Source: Brevibacterium renqingii (GTDB taxonomy: Bacteria; Actinomycetota; Actinomycetes; Actinomycetales; Brevibacteriaceae). From it: a DNA stretch of 64,000 bases. The notes under the pieces are model-generated. The model was not told the DNA's origin and searched no databases. It saw nothing but the letters and a program-made list of their open reading frames with translations. This document shows, piece after piece, positions 51,151-60,733 of this stretch. Position numbers and translations under genes: made by a program. Within the stretch, counting starts at the first letter, position 1, and each line of letters begins with the position of its first letter. Location of the stretch: contig NZ_JADBHF010000015.1 of NCBI RefSeq assembly GCF_017808105.1, positions 1 through 64,000 of the forward strand, given 5' to 3'.

Positions 51151-51332
51151 GCGATCAGTGTAGCCAGACAGTCTCCGGTTCGGCGAACAAGGCCGCGTAT
51201 TCAGAACCTGCCGTCGGCGGTTCCAGCAGGCAATACGTTCGGGAACAACCATTTACTTCGCTCCTGGCGTGAGATAGAACTGATTCCGTACGCGCTGACG
51301 ACCCGCACGCGTCGATGACCAGGAGTTGATCC

Positions 51333-52787
51333 ATGTCCTACTTCAACGGTGAAGCCTCACACTGGCTGGCAGCCTCGCCGACCGAACCCCTCACCCCCTC
51401 CCCACTGCCGGCCGAGAAGCAGGATCTCGTCATCGTCGGCGGCGGACTGACCGGCCTGTGGTCGGCCTACTGCGCCCGCCAGGCACATCCCGACTGGGAG
51501 ATCACGATCATCGAGGCCAGGCACGTCGGCTATGGCGCCTCGGGGCGCAACGGCGGGTGGCTGTCGACCCTGTTGCCGGGCAACAGGGCGAAGTACGCCG
51601 AGGCCGTCGACCGCGCCCTCAAGTCCGACCCGACCGGGCCGGTCGCGTCCGCGGGGCTCGACGGTATCACGAGCGTACGTGCGTTCCAGTCCTCTCTCTT
51701 CGATTCGATCGACGAGGTCCTCGAGGTGTGTGAGACCGAGGGCATCGACGCCCACCAGGTGCGCGGCGGCCATATCGACATCGCCCAGTCGGAAGCCGGA
51801 ATGTCCCGCTTGCGCGAGCTCTTCGAGGGCAATGCGCAGTTCGGCTACGGCCCCGAGGATATGCAGTACCTCGACGCGGAGGAGACCCGAGCACACATCA
51901 ACGTCGATCAGGCGCAGGGCAGCATCTACTTCCCCGGCACCGCCGCCGTCGACCCGGCCCTGCTCAGCCGCGGCCTGGCCCGAGTGCTGCGCGAACAGGG
52001 GGTGACGATCTGCGAGGACACCTCGGCGGGCCATATCGGCAAGGGCGTCGTCGCGACGAACCGCGGACCGGTGCGTGGGGAGACGATCTTCGTCTGCCTC
52101 GAGGGCTACTCGGACACCGTCAGCGGGAACCTGCCCGGGCTCGAAGGCAGGCAGGTGATTCCGGTCTTCTCCTCGATGATCGCGATCGAACCGCTGTCGG
52201 CCGAAGCGTGGGAGGGCATGGGGTGGGCAGGCCGCGAATGCCTCGGCGACACCGCCCACACCTTCATCTACGCTCAGCGCACCGCCGATGACCGCATCGC
52301 GCTCGGCGGACGCGGGGCACCCTATGCGTATCGGTCCGGTCTGCCCGGGGACGGCGAGGTCCCCGCCGAGGTGGTCGAACTGCTGCGCGCCCGCCTGTCC
52401 TCGCTCTTCCCGGACCTCGATTTCGACATCGCCCACGCCTGGCGCGGGGCCCTCGGGGTGACACGGGATTGGTGTGCCGGGATCTTCTTCGACCCCGAGC
52501 AGCGGATCGGCGTGGCCCGCGGCTACGCCGGGCACGGGGTGACGGCCACGCATCTGGCCGCGAAGACCCTGCTCGATCGTGCATCGGGGGCGTCGACCCC
52601 GCTGACCGGGCTGCCGTGGAACGACCACTTCTCCGGGCAGTGGGAGCCCGAGCCGATCAGGTGGCTGGGCATCCGGTCGATGTATCGGATCTTCGGCATC
52701 GCCGACGAGTGGGAGCGCATCACCGGAGCGAAGCGAACGAGTCTGCTCGCCCAGTTCGGTTCCCGCCTGGCCGGATTGCACGAGTAA
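51333..52787 (+). CDS. FAD-dependent amine oxidase (PuuB/OrdL-like)
   Basis: A 484-residue flavoprotein of the DAO family. The dinucleotide motif is VIVGGGLTGLWSAYCAR and the GASGRNGGW block is typical of the gamma-glutamylputrescine oxidase-like group; the C-terminal FAD motif is GVARGYAGHGVTATHLA. It oxidises primary or secondary amines to aldehydes and ammonia. Start ATG 51333 has CAGGAG upstream. It is followed 15 nt later by an aminotransferase gene, so the two probably break down an amine or amino acid together. Confidence 0.87.
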   Translation: MSYFNGEASHWLAASPTEPLTPSPLPAEKQDLVIVGGGLTGLWSAYCARQAHPDWEITIIEARHVGYGASGRNGGWLSTLLPGNRAKYAEAVDRALKSDPTGPVASAGLDGITSVRAFQSSLFDSIDEVLEVCETEGIDAHQVRGGHIDIAQSEAGMSRLRELFEGNAQFGYGPEDMQYLDAEETRAHINVDQAQGSIYFPGTAAVDPALLSRGLARVLREQGVTICEDTSAGHIGKGVVATNRGPVRGETIFVCLEGYSDTVSGNLPGLEGRQVIPVFSSMIAIEPLSAEAWEGMGWAGRECLGDTAHTFIYAQRTADDRIALGGRGAPYAYRSGLPGDGEVPAEVVELLRARLSSLFPDLDFDIAHAWRGALGVTRDWCAGIFFDPEQRIGVARGYAGHGVTATHLAAKTLLDRASGASTPLTGLPWNDHFSGQWEPEPIRWLGIRSMYRIFGIADEWERITGAKRTSLLAQFGSRLAGLHE

Positions 52788-52802
52788 AGAAAGAAGGACT
52801 CA

Positions 52803-53972
52803 ATGACCGGCACCCCCTCCCGCATCTCACCCATGGCCGAGACCTACCCGGCCTCGAGCATCCGCAAGATGTTCAACCTCGCACTCGACTTTCCCGACGC
52901 CGTGAAGCTCACGGTCGGAGAGCCGGACTTCAACACACCCGAGCACATAAAAGCCGCGGGCATCCGCGCCATCGAGAACGACAACACACGCTACGTCGCC
53001 AATGCCGGCATCCCCGAGCTGCGGCAGGCGCTGGCGCGGAAGTACTCCGGCCGGTGGGGGCGCGGTCTCGGGCCGGAGAACGTGATGGTCTCCTTCGGTG
53101 CCATGGAAGCGCTGACGTTCGCCCTCGACGTCACCGTCTCCCCCGGTCAGGAGGTCATCGTCCCCGACCCCAGCTTTCCGAACTATCTGGGTCAGGTGCA
53201 CCGCCTCGGCGGGGTGGCCGTGTCCGTTCCCGTGCGGGAGGAGAACGAGTTCAAACTGCGCGCCGAGGATGTGCTCGCCGCAGTCACGGACAGGACCGCG
53301 GCCGTGATCATCAACAGCCCCTCGAATCCGCTGGGCTCGGTGATGGACCGGACCGAGATCGAGCAGATCGCCGAGCTCGCCGATGAGCACGAGTTCACCG
53401 TCATCTCCGATGAGGTCTATGACGAGGTGGTCTTCGACGATGCCGAGTTCACCTCCGTCGCCGAGGTGCGGGCCGATTTCGACCGCTTCCTCGCCGTCGG
53501 CAGCTTCTCGAAGACCTACGCCATGACCGGGTGGCGATGCGGCTTCGTCATCGGCTCGCAGGACTACATCGCACCGATGGCCCTGCTGCAGGAGGGCCTG
53601 ACCTCGAGCCTGCCGGGCTTCGTCCAGGAGGCAGCGGTCGCCGCCCTCGACGGACCGCAGAGCGTCGTCGACACGATGGTGGCCTCCTATGCGGAACGCC
53701 GTGAGCTCATGGTCGAGCGCATCAACGCCGTCGAGGGCTTGAGCCTCATCCGCCCCGAGGCGACCTTCTACGCATTCGTCAACGTCAGGGAATGGGGACT
53801 GAGCTCCTGGGACTTGGCGACCCGTCTGCTGGAGGAGCACAATCTCGCCACGATCCCCGGCTCGGCCTTCGGCCCGGCCGGCGAGGGCTACCTGCGCCTG
53901 ACGTTCGCCGTCTCCCCGGAGACGATCAACATCGCGTGCGACCGGCTGGAGGCTTTCGCTGCGGGGCGGTGA
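52803..53972 (+). CDS. class I PLP-dependent aminotransferase
   Basis: A 389-residue aspartate aminotransferase-fold enzyme. The Schiff-base lysine is in SFSKTYAMTGWRCGF, with NSPSNPLGSV and SDEVYDEVVF as the other PLP contacts, and YLRLTFAV near the end with the carboxylate-binding Arg. Substrate unknown. It is translationally close to the FAD oxidase (AAGAAGG, 15-nt gap) and ends convergent with the OmpA-domain gene 44 nt on. Confidence 0.9.
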   Translation: MTGTPSRISPMAETYPASSIRKMFNLALDFPDAVKLTVGEPDFNTPEHIKAAGIRAIENDNTRYVANAGIPELRQALARKYSGRWGRGLGPENVMVSFGAMEALTFALDVTVSPGQEVIVPDPSFPNYLGQVHRLGGVAVSVPVREENEFKLRAEDVLAAVTDRTAAVIINSPSNPLGSVMDRTEIEQIAELADEHEFTVISDEVYDEVVFDDAEFTSVAEVRADFDRFLAVGSFSKTYAMTGWRCGFVIGSQDYIAPMALLQEGLTSSLPGFVQEAAVAALDGPQSVVDTMVASYAERRELMVERINAVEGLSLIRPEATFYAFVNVREWGLSSWDLATRLLEEHNLATIPGSAFGPAGEGYLRLTFAVSPETINIACDRLEAFAAGR

Positions 53973-54016
53973 ACTCGTGTCTGCGCATCGAGCGCACGTC
54001 AGGTGCCGCCGCGCAT

Positions 54017-54637
54017 TCAGTCGTCGGCGTAGCTGACTTCGACGCGCCGGTTCTTCGCCCGACCCTGCGGGTTGTCCTTGCCGTCCTTCGTGGAGTTCTT
54101 TGCGACCGGGTCGGCTTCGCCATGGCCTTCGACGCTCAGTTCCAGGTCTGAACGTGAGTCTGCGATGACGTCGGCCACAGCCTGCGCCCGCTTCTTCGAC
54201 AGCTTCTTGTTCGCCGAGTTGTCGCCGACCGAATCCGTGTAGCCGGATACGGTCACCTTCGTGCCTTCGGGAACGTTCTCCACGGTATTCGCAATCGCTT
54301 CTGCGGCTCTGTCGGAGATATCGGCGCTGTTGAAGTCGAAGAGGATGTCGCTGGCCAAAGTGATGACGGCGTCGCTCCCCTCCTTCTTGTTCGTCGCCAG
54401 CGGGGTGACGGAGTCGGAAGTGTTCCACTCCATGACGCCACCCGGCTCCCACCGTTGGACCGAGTTGTTCAACTGCTTCTCCGTCGGCGCCGGGAGGTCC
54501 GCCGGAGTCGTCGCTTCCGATTCGGCGGCAGCACTGACGCTCGATCCGGCCATGACTCCGGCCCCGGAGCCGATCATCACACCGACCCCCACCAGGCCCA
54601 GAGCGCAGGCCCATCGCCTGTGCGTTCCGCGCCTCAT
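54017..54637 (-). CDS. secreted OmpA-domain (peptidoglycan-binding) protein
   Basis: A 206-residue protein with an N-terminal signal/membrane segment (WACALGLVGVGVMIGSGAGVMAG) and a C-terminal OmpA-like domain. The peptidoglycan-binding marks are ILFDFNSADISDRA, VSGYTDSVGDNSANKKLSKKRAQAV and GRAKNRRVEVSY. In Gram-positives these proteins are usually cell-wall-associated. ATG 54637 overlaps the stop of the lipoprotein gene as TGATG, so both are made together. It is possible that the pair spans the membrane and the wall. Confidence 0.82.
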   Translation of the reverse strand: MRRGTHRRWACALGLVGVGVMIGSGAGVMAGSSVSAAAESEATTPADLPAPTEKQLNNSVQRWEPGGVMEWNTSDSVTPLATNKKEGSDAVITLASDILFDFNSADISDRAAEAIANTVENVPEGTKVTVSGYTDSVGDNSANKKLSKKRAQAVADVIADSRSDLELSVEGHGEADPVAKNSTKDGKDNPQGRAKNRRVEVSYADD

Positions 54638-55218
54638 CACGACTCCGTGATCGGGATGTCGGTGAACTTTGGCCACGATTCCTGCAGCCGGATGTCGACG
54701 GAATCGATGTCGTTCTCCGGAGCTTTGAAGACCGCCCACGCGGTCACCGGCTGATTGTTCGTCGTCTTCGTGAATACAGGATCCGAGGTCCACTCTTCGT
54801 AAGTGTCTGAAATCGGCGAATAGACCTTGAGGTTGTCGGCGTCGATGAGCTGCGGGTTGAATTTGTTCTCGCCCCAGGAATCATAGATGCTGATCGACTC
54901 GTCATCACCGACAGATCTGAAGTGCGGCGTAACGACCATCGTCAGCGTCTGGGTCTTCCCATCGACGACGAGGGAGTGGATCGCCACGGTGACTTCGTCC
55001 TCATCCGATCCAGGCACTTTGACGTCCTGCTTGGCGATGACGTCATCGGGATCGACCTTCTCGACGCCCGGCTTCGCTCCGTCCTTGCTGCCGGCCTCCT
55101 CGGCCGACGAGTCGCCGCTCTTCGAGTCGGAATCCTGCGGCGATGAGCAGCCTGTCACGGCCAGAAGGCAGAGGGCCGCTCCCGCGAGGCCCCGACCGAG
55201 CTTGGGCGAAATCACCAT
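54637..55218 (-). CDS. lipoprotein of unknown function, partner of the OmpA-domain protein
   Basis: A 193-residue predicted lipoprotein. The lipobox is LAVTGC with Cys near residue 23, followed by an acidic Ser/Asp/Lys-rich linker of about 45 residues, then a beta-rich domain (VTVAIHSLVVDGKTQTLTMVVT). I start at ATG 55218, which has GAAAG upstream and gives a normal signal peptide. No family is recognised. Translationally coupled to the downstream OmpA-domain gene. Confidence 0.75.
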   Translation of the reverse strand: MVISPKLGRGLAGAALCLLAVTGCSSPQDSDSKSGDSSAEEAGSKDGAKPGVEKVDPDDVIAKQDVKVPGSDEDEVTVAIHSLVVDGKTQTLTMVVTPHFRSVGDDESISIYDSWGENKFNPQLIDADNLKVYSPISDTYEEWTSDPVFTKTTNNQPVTAWAVFKAPENDIDSVDIRLQESWPKFTDIPITES

Positions 55219-55338
55219 GCTGACGCTTTCCTTCGTCGGTATCCGCGCAGCCGCCGATGCCGACGACTCCGTCATTCTCGAGCATTTACGCTAGCACGGA
55301 TGTAGTCACCGACAAAGGGAGCTGAGCCTCCGTTCCGG

Positions 55339-56130
55339 TCACTGATCGTGATGAGGCTCGAGGAACTCCACGAGCCGACCGGCAAGGATCCCGGGATCGA
55401 CGTCGTGCGCCTGGCCCTCGAGCGTCTCGAACCGCCCGTCGCTCACCGTTCGTGCAAGCTCTTCGGCGCCCCATCGCAGGGAGTCGCGGGAGACTCCTCC
55501 TGCGAGCGCCAGAGTGGGCGCGGTGACTTCGGAGGCAGACACCGGAATCGCACCGTCGGCCATGATTTCGTTGTCGTAGGCAAGAGTCGGAGCAATGGCG
55601 GTGAAGCTCTCCCACTCCGGCGACTCCTTCATCCCCTCGATCATCGCCAGAGGCATACCGATCTGGTTCATGAAAGCCGCGACCGCACCGCTGCGATCGT
55701 CGGCCTCGAGGAAAGCAGACACCTTCTCCGCCTGCTCCACCGTGCCGGAGTCGGCGGGTTCTGCCGAAAAAGGAGGCTCGTAGACGAGCAGGTGGGTCAC
55801 GGCTGCGCCGAGCTTCGCCGCGGCCTGAACCGCCAGAGCACCTCCCGACGACATTCCGAGCAGAGCCGTTCGACCACCAAGCGCCTCTGCGAGAGCTTCG
55901 ATGTCCTCGACTTCCCGAGCGGGCGCATAGGGAAGGGTGTCGCCGCTCTCTCCGCGGCCGCGTCTGTCGTACAGGCACACAGTGTGGGTGGCTTGCAGCT
56001 GGTCGGCGATCGCACGCATCGGGCCTGCTTCGCGGTAGCACATCGCCCCGTCGACGAGGATGACGGGCGGCCCGTCTCCGTGCAGCTCGTAGGCGATGGT
56101 CGTACCGTCTTGGGAAACTACTGTGCTCAC
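55339..56130 (-). CDS. alpha/beta-fold hydrolase
   Basis: A 263-residue hydrolase. The nucleophile elbow is LGMSSGGALAVQ, the oxyanion strand is PPVILVDGAMC, and the catalytic His is probably in EGQAHDVDPG; the acid is in the LALAGGVSRD region. The start is GTG 56130 with AGAGGAAC about 7 nt upstream. Similar proteins are esterases or quorum-signal hydrolases; substrate unknown. Confidence 0.85.
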   Translation of the reverse strand: MSTVVSQDGTTIAYELHGDGPPVILVDGAMCYREAGPMRAIADQLQATHTVCLYDRRGRGESGDTLPYAPAREVEDIEALAEALGGRTALLGMSSGGALAVQAAAKLGAAVTHLLVYEPPFSAEPADSGTVEQAEKVSAFLEADDRSGAVAAFMNQIGMPLAMIEGMKESPEWESFTAIAPTLAYDNEIMADGAIPVSASEVTAPTLALAGGVSRDSLRWGAEELARTVSDGRFETLEGQAHDVDPGILAGRLVEFLEPHHDQ

Positions 56131-56211
56131 GATCTCGTTCCTCTCTGAACCAGGAGCAGTTCTCTTGATTGAGCCAGCATGGTGGAAATCTTCTGTTCGA
56201 CTCCCCGGCTC

Positions 56212-56877
56212 TCACCCGACGGCGGCGAGCGCCGCGTTCCAGGAGCCATAGAACTTGCGCACGGCCGCCGCCGAGGGCACCTCACCCTTGTGCTCGGCAG
56301 CGTACTCCGTATAGGCCTTGTAGGTCGCTCCGACTCCCTGCGATTCACAGTCGGCGAGGAACTCGGCGATCGCCCTGTCGTAGGCCGCTTCGTCGAAGCG
56401 CAGCTGTCCCTTGGCCCGCCCCACCTTGTTCGTCGCCAGGCCTGCAGCCTTGAGGGCCTCGTTCCAGGACCCGAAGCGCTGCACGGCGGTCTGGCTGGTC
56501 GGCGGCCAGATGGTCGCCCCCTGGGCCGATGTCGCCCCGAGGCTGCCGAGCACCGTCTTGCGCAGCGCGTCGTATCTGCTCGCGGTCAGGCTCGGCACCT
56601 CGGCACGGCCGCGGACGAACGCGATCGCGGCGGCCACCTCGGCGAGGGTGGAGGTCACGGTCGATGCTGCGTCCTCGAGTTGGGCCGTCAGGGCCGTCTC
56701 CACCTCGGCGAGGGTCTCCCGGTCTATGGGGCTGAGCTTGGCAGGATCGGCACTCGCCGGTGTCCCCGGCGCGTCCGAGGAGTCGAGGCTGCGCGCGGTG
56801 ACGAACAGCAGCGCTCCGAGCACGGCCAGCGACGAGGTGTGGGATCGATCCGCGGAGACAGCATTCACGCCTCCCAT
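56212..56877 (-). CDS. protein with homing-endonuclease-associated (HNH) repeats
   Basis: A 221-residue protein. An N-terminal hydrophobic segment (SLAVLGALLFVT) and a helical middle part precede two copies of a repeat of about 60 residues that end in FGSWNEALKAAGL and FYGSWNAALAAVG. This SWNxAL repeat is the HNH-repeat found next to homing endonucleases and in actinobacterial DNA-binding proteins. No nuclease domain is present. ATG 56877 is the chosen start, with GTG 56868 an alternative after GGGAGG. The function is unknown. Confidence 0.7.
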   Translation of the reverse strand: MGGVNAVSADRSHTSSLAVLGALLFVTARSLDSSDAPGTPASADPAKLSPIDRETLAEVETALTAQLEDAASTVTSTLAEVAAAIAFVRGRAEVPSLTASRYDALRKTVLGSLGATSAQGATIWPPTSQTAVQRFGSWNEALKAAGLATNKVGRAKGQLRFDEAAYDRAIAEFLADCESQGVGATYKAYTEYAAEHKGEVPSAAAVRKFYGSWNAALAAVG

Positions 56878-57050
56878 CCTACGGGGTCGGGGTCCGACGT
56901 CGTAGGTCTTCGGCCGCACCCATGCTGACGAGTCGGAATGCGTTCGCCCCGTGACGACGAACGCGATCCGAGCTACCGTGAGAGCCCCAGGATCGACACG
57001 ACCGGGACCACCGAGGCGATCCTGCCCGGGCTCACGAGAGGATGCGATCG

Positions 57051-57773
57051 ATGACCGTGGATTTCCAGAGAGTCGAAGCCCTCGTCTTCGACATGTTCGG
57101 CACAGTCGTCGATTGGCGGCAGAGCGTAGCCGCCGAGGTGGCCGCTCGGCTGGCCGACTATGTGCCCGCGCTCGATGCGCATGACTTCGCCGATCGCTGG
57201 CGGGCCGAATACCAGCCGTCGATGGAGCGGGTGCGCCGGGGTGATCGGCCGTTCGTCCGTCTCGATGTGCTCCACCGGGAGAACCTCATCACCGTGCTCG
57301 AACAGTTCGGCACTGACCCCGACTCGATTCCCGAGCACGTCCTCAACCAGGTCAACCTCGCGTGGCATCGGCTCGATCCATGGCCGGATGCCGTCGCCGG
57401 GCTGACCCGGCTGAAGGACCGGTTCATCATCGCACCGCTGTCGAACGCCAATGTGCGTCTGGCCCTCGACGTCGCCAAACGCGCGGGGCTGCCCTGGGAC
57501 GCCGTTCTCGGCGCCGAGGTGGCCGGAGCCTACAAACCCGATCCCGCCGCCTATCTCAATACCGTCGAGATTCTCGGGCTCGAGCCCCCGCAGGTGGCGA
57601 TGGTCGCTGCGCACAACGGCGACCTCGAAGCCGCCGGCGAGCTCGGCCTGCGCACCGTGTTCGTCCGTCGCCCGACCGAGCACGGCCCTGATCAGACGAG
57701 TGACCTCGATCCCTCCGGTACCTGGGATGTCGTCGCAGAGGATTTCGAGGATCTCGCCGACCAGCTCGACTGA
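57051..57773 (+). CDS. HAD-family type II haloacid dehalogenase-like hydrolase
   Basis: A 240-residue protein of the L-2-haloacid dehalogenase family. The nucleophilic Asp is in LVFDMFGTVVDWRQS, the Ser/Asn motif in IAPLSNANVRL, the Lys in GAYKPDPAAY and the acidic motif in MVAAHNGDLEAA. Many members are phosphatases or dehalogenases of unknown substrate; the TVVDWR block favours true dehalogenase type II. Start ATG 57051 has GAGAGG about 9 nt upstream. It converges on the MFS transporter gene. Confidence 0.88.
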   Translation: MTVDFQRVEALVFDMFGTVVDWRQSVAAEVAARLADYVPALDAHDFADRWRAEYQPSMERVRRGDRPFVRLDVLHRENLITVLEQFGTDPDSIPEHVLNQVNLAWHRLDPWPDAVAGLTRLKDRFIIAPLSNANVRLALDVAKRAGLPWDAVLGAEVAGAYKPDPAAYLNTVEILGLEPPQVAMVAAHNGDLEAAGELGLRTVFVRRPTEHGPDQTSDLDPSGTWDVVAEDFEDLADQLD

Positions 57774-57823
57774 CGATATCGACCAGGTGTGGGGTCCCGG
57801 TCAGGCGCTGCTCTGAAGAGCCT

Positions 57824-59131
57824 TCATGATGTCAGTGCGTCGTTATGGGCGGCGCGCCCCGCGAGGATGCCGCCGAATGCGGTGATGAGCATGCTCAGCG
57901 CCAGCAGAACCGCGGTGGCCCAGATCGTTCCGCCGAACACGGCCACCGAAGCCAAGGCGACCGAAGGCGCGAAGCCGCCGATGGCTCCCGAAACGTTGTA
58001 GGACACGGCGACAGCTGTGTAGCGAGAACGATCGGGGAACATATCGGCCATCATCGAGCCCAGCGCACCGTATGGAAGACCGAGCAGTCCGATGCCGACC
58101 CCGATGCCGATGATCACCAGCGGCGGAGAGGCGGTGCCGACCAGAGCCATCAGCGGGAAGGCAAGGAGCACAGAGATCAGCGCAGTCGTTCCTACGGCCT
58201 TCCACGGACTGAACCTATCCCCGAGCTGACCGCCGAAGAAGATCGCAATACCTTCGAGGACGGCGCCGAGCATCGTGCCCGTCAGCAGGATGCCGGCTGC
58301 CAAGTGGAGTGTCTCGGTGCCGAAGTTGACGATGAAAGTCGTCAGCAGATAGAAGGGCGCGCTGCCGACGAGGCTGGCGCACACGCCGATGAGCACACGG
58401 CGCCAATTGGTTCGAAGCACGTGGAACAGGGGCACCTTGACCGTTCGGTCCTGCTGAACGATCTTCCTGAATTCCGGTGTTTCGTCGACCTTGAAGCGGA
58501 TGTAGAGCGCAATGCCCATGAAGACGAAGGACAGGAGGAACGGAACGCGCCAACCCCATGCGATGAATTGGTCATGGGGAAGCAGCGTCACCAGAGCGAC
58601 GACTCCGCTCGAACCCAGATTGCCGATCGGCGACCCGTACTGCGGCATCGCGCCGTAGAAAGCGCGCTTCTCGGGTGGAGCGTGCTCGACGACCATGAGG
58701 ACGGCGCCGCCCCATTCCCCGCCGACAGACATCCCCTCGATGATGCGCAGCACGACGAGGAGGATCGGCGCCAAAACTCCGATCGTGCTGTAGGTCGGCA
58801 GGAGCCCGATCGCGCCTGAGCTGATGCCCATGACGACGACTGTGGCGATGAGAGTGTTTCGGCGCCCGATCTTGTCGCCGAGGTGGCCGAAGACGATGGA
58901 GCCGACGGGCCGGGCCACAAAGCCGATGGCGAAGGACAGGAACGCCACGATGGTGCCCACGGCGGGGTCGAAAGTCGGGAAGAAGAGTTCGTTGAAGGCC
59001 AGGGCGGCGATCAGGCCGTAGATGAAATAGTCGTACCACTCGATGGCGGTGCCGATGAGGGAGCCTGCCGAGACTCGCCGTAGCTGTGCCGAGTCGATAT
59101 ACGCTGAGCTGTCTGCTTCGTCTGCGGTCAT
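57824..59131 (-). CDS. MFS transporter, metabolite:H+ symporter (MHS) type
   Basis: A 435-residue, 12-helix carrier of the MHS family. Signatures are GTAIEWYDYFIYG in the first helix, GHLGDKIGRRNTL in loop 2-3 and RIIEGMSVGGEWGGAVLMVVEHAP around helix 4. Relatives carry organic acids, proline-betaine or shikimate. Start ATG 59131. It lies 167 nt downstream of the stop-end side of the M20 peptidase gene on the same strand, so the two may work together on a peptide or amino-acid derivative. Confidence 0.9.
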   Translation of the reverse strand: MTADEADSSAYIDSAQLRRVSAGSLIGTAIEWYDYFIYGLIAALAFNELFFPTFDPAVGTIVAFLSFAIGFVARPVGSIVFGHLGDKIGRRNTLIATVVVMGISSGAIGLLPTYSTIGVLAPILLVVLRIIEGMSVGGEWGGAVLMVVEHAPPEKRAFYGAMPQYGSPIGNLGSSGVVALVTLLPHDQFIAWGWRVPFLLSFVFMGIALYIRFKVDETPEFRKIVQQDRTVKVPLFHVLRTNWRRVLIGVCASLVGSAPFYLLTTFIVNFGTETLHLAAGILLTGTMLGAVLEGIAIFFGGQLGDRFSPWKAVGTTALISVLLAFPLMALVGTASPPLVIIGIGVGIGLLGLPYGALGSMMADMFPDRSRYTAVAVSYNVSGAIGGFAPSVALASVAVFGGTIWATAVLLALSMLITAFGGILAGRAAHNDALTS

Positions 59132-59298
59132 TCGACGTCATCCCCATTGCTTCGGTCGATCATCCGGGCGAACACGACGGGTTCATGGAACGCTCCACGA
59201 GCCCGGGGCTCTCCCTGATGCAGTCAGGTAAGCCATGATTGTACGCGCGACGCGAGTGGGATGACAGGGTCGAACGGCCTGCTGGCCCGGTGGCGGTT

Positions 59299-60579
59299 CT
59301 ATCTCAGCGGATCCAGTCCGCACCACTGGGCGATGAAGAGCGCTATGGTCTTCGTGACGCTGCGGACGGACTCGATGTGGACCCGTTCGTCGAATGCGTG
59401 GATATCAAGGGATCGCGGCCCGTAGGTCAGAGTCGGCATCGCTCCGAAGTTCGTGTAGACCCGGCCGTCGAGGTAACCCGGTGTGGTGAAGGTCTGCAGG
59501 GGTTGGCCGAAAACATCCTGGTGGGCCGAGGCGAGCACGCTCTCGGCTTCGCCGCCTTCTTCGAGTCGATAGCCTGCGGCGAAGAAGCCGGTGCGTTCCA
59601 AGCGTGGCAAGCGACTGTCCTGGCCGCGCCGGGCGATGCTCGTGTGGCGCAGGTGCTCCTGGATCTCTTCCCACGCCTGTTCCGGGTCGATCCCCGGATA
59701 GATGGCGGCACGTACGGAGATCTCGCACCACGATGGGACGCTGGATGGCCAGTCCCCACCCGAGATCTGTCCGACGTTGAAGTTGATCGGATGGTCGACG
59801 TCCTCGAAGCCTGGGAACCGGTCCTTCTGTGCATTCCAATCCGCCTCGAGCGTGCGCAGGTCGGCGATGACGTCGTTGGCGGCGTCGAAAGCGTTGAAGC
59901 CCTGGCTCATCTCTCGAACATGACTCGGTTTTCCTTCGACGCGCACGGTGAACCAGATGACTCCGACGTTGGTTCGCACCAGTGCATTCTCTTCCGGCTC
60001 GGGAATGAGCACGGCGTCGCCGGTGTATCCGCGCAGAAGCGCCGAAAGTGCGCCGTTGCCGGTGCTCTCCTCCTCCACCACGGACTGAAGATGAATGGGG
60101 GCTGCAGGAGAGAAGCCGGCCGAGGTGATCGCGTCGAAGGCGAAGAGGTTGGCCGCGAGACCGGCTTTCATGTCCCCGGCACCACGACCGTAGAGCCAGC
60201 CGTCCTCGATTCGAGGCTCGAACGGCGGAGTGGTCCAATTCTCCAGCGGCCCGGTCGGCACCACATCCACATGCCCCTGCAGGATGAGCGATCGGCCCTG
60301 TACGGCGGTCGGTCGATGAGTGCCCACGACATTGAAGTCCTCGTCATAGGGCACCGTCATCGGTCCGAAACCCGCATGGTTCTCGATGTCTTCTTCGTCG
60401 ATGCGCCAGCGGTCGATCTCCAGTCCTCTGACAGCGAACTCCTGTTCCATGCGATCTTGGATTCCCGCCTCGCTGCCGCGGACAGAAGGACAGCGGATCA
60501 GATCGCTGGTGAACTCGAGTTGACGATCGAACGCCTTGTCGACGGCGTCGGTGATGGCCTGGGCGATTTCTCGTTTCAT
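59299..60579 (-). CDS. M20-family metallopeptidase (ArgE/DapE/ACY1 type)
   Basis: A 426-residue zinc hydrolase of the ArgE/DapE group. Metal and catalytic segments are LQGHVDVVPTG, YGRGAGDMKAG, VVEEESTGNG and IPEPEENALVRTN, with a late His in DIHAFDERVH. The dimerisation domain is in the middle. It should deacylate an N-acyl amino acid or dipeptide; the enzyme in front of the MFS carrier suggests uptake and hydrolysis of the same compound. ATG 60579 is preceded by AGAAGAG. Confidence 0.88.
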   Translation of the reverse strand: MKREIAQAITDAVDKAFDRQLEFTSDLIRCPSVRGSEAGIQDRMEQEFAVRGLEIDRWRIDEEDIENHAGFGPMTVPYDEDFNVVGTHRPTAVQGRSLILQGHVDVVPTGPLENWTTPPFEPRIEDGWLYGRGAGDMKAGLAANLFAFDAITSAGFSPAAPIHLQSVVEEESTGNGALSALLRGYTGDAVLIPEPEENALVRTNVGVIWFTVRVEGKPSHVREMSQGFNAFDAANDVIADLRTLEADWNAQKDRFPGFEDVDHPINFNVGQISGGDWPSSVPSWCEISVRAAIYPGIDPEQAWEEIQEHLRHTSIARRGQDSRLPRLERTGFFAAGYRLEEGGEAESVLASAHQDVFGQPLQTFTTPGYLDGRVYTNFGAMPTLTYGPRSLDIHAFDERVHIESVRSVTKTIALFIAQWCGLDPLR

Positions 60580-60733
60580 GATCTACTCTTCTAGATTTTC
60601 GGGCTTACGGTCGGCGGAGATGCGGAGCGGGGCCTTCAGCTGAGCCAGCCACTACGTCATGCGACGAAGATGCAGAACGGGTGGCACCATTGAATCGATC
60701 ACGGTGTGCAGCAACTCGGGATATTCAGACATC

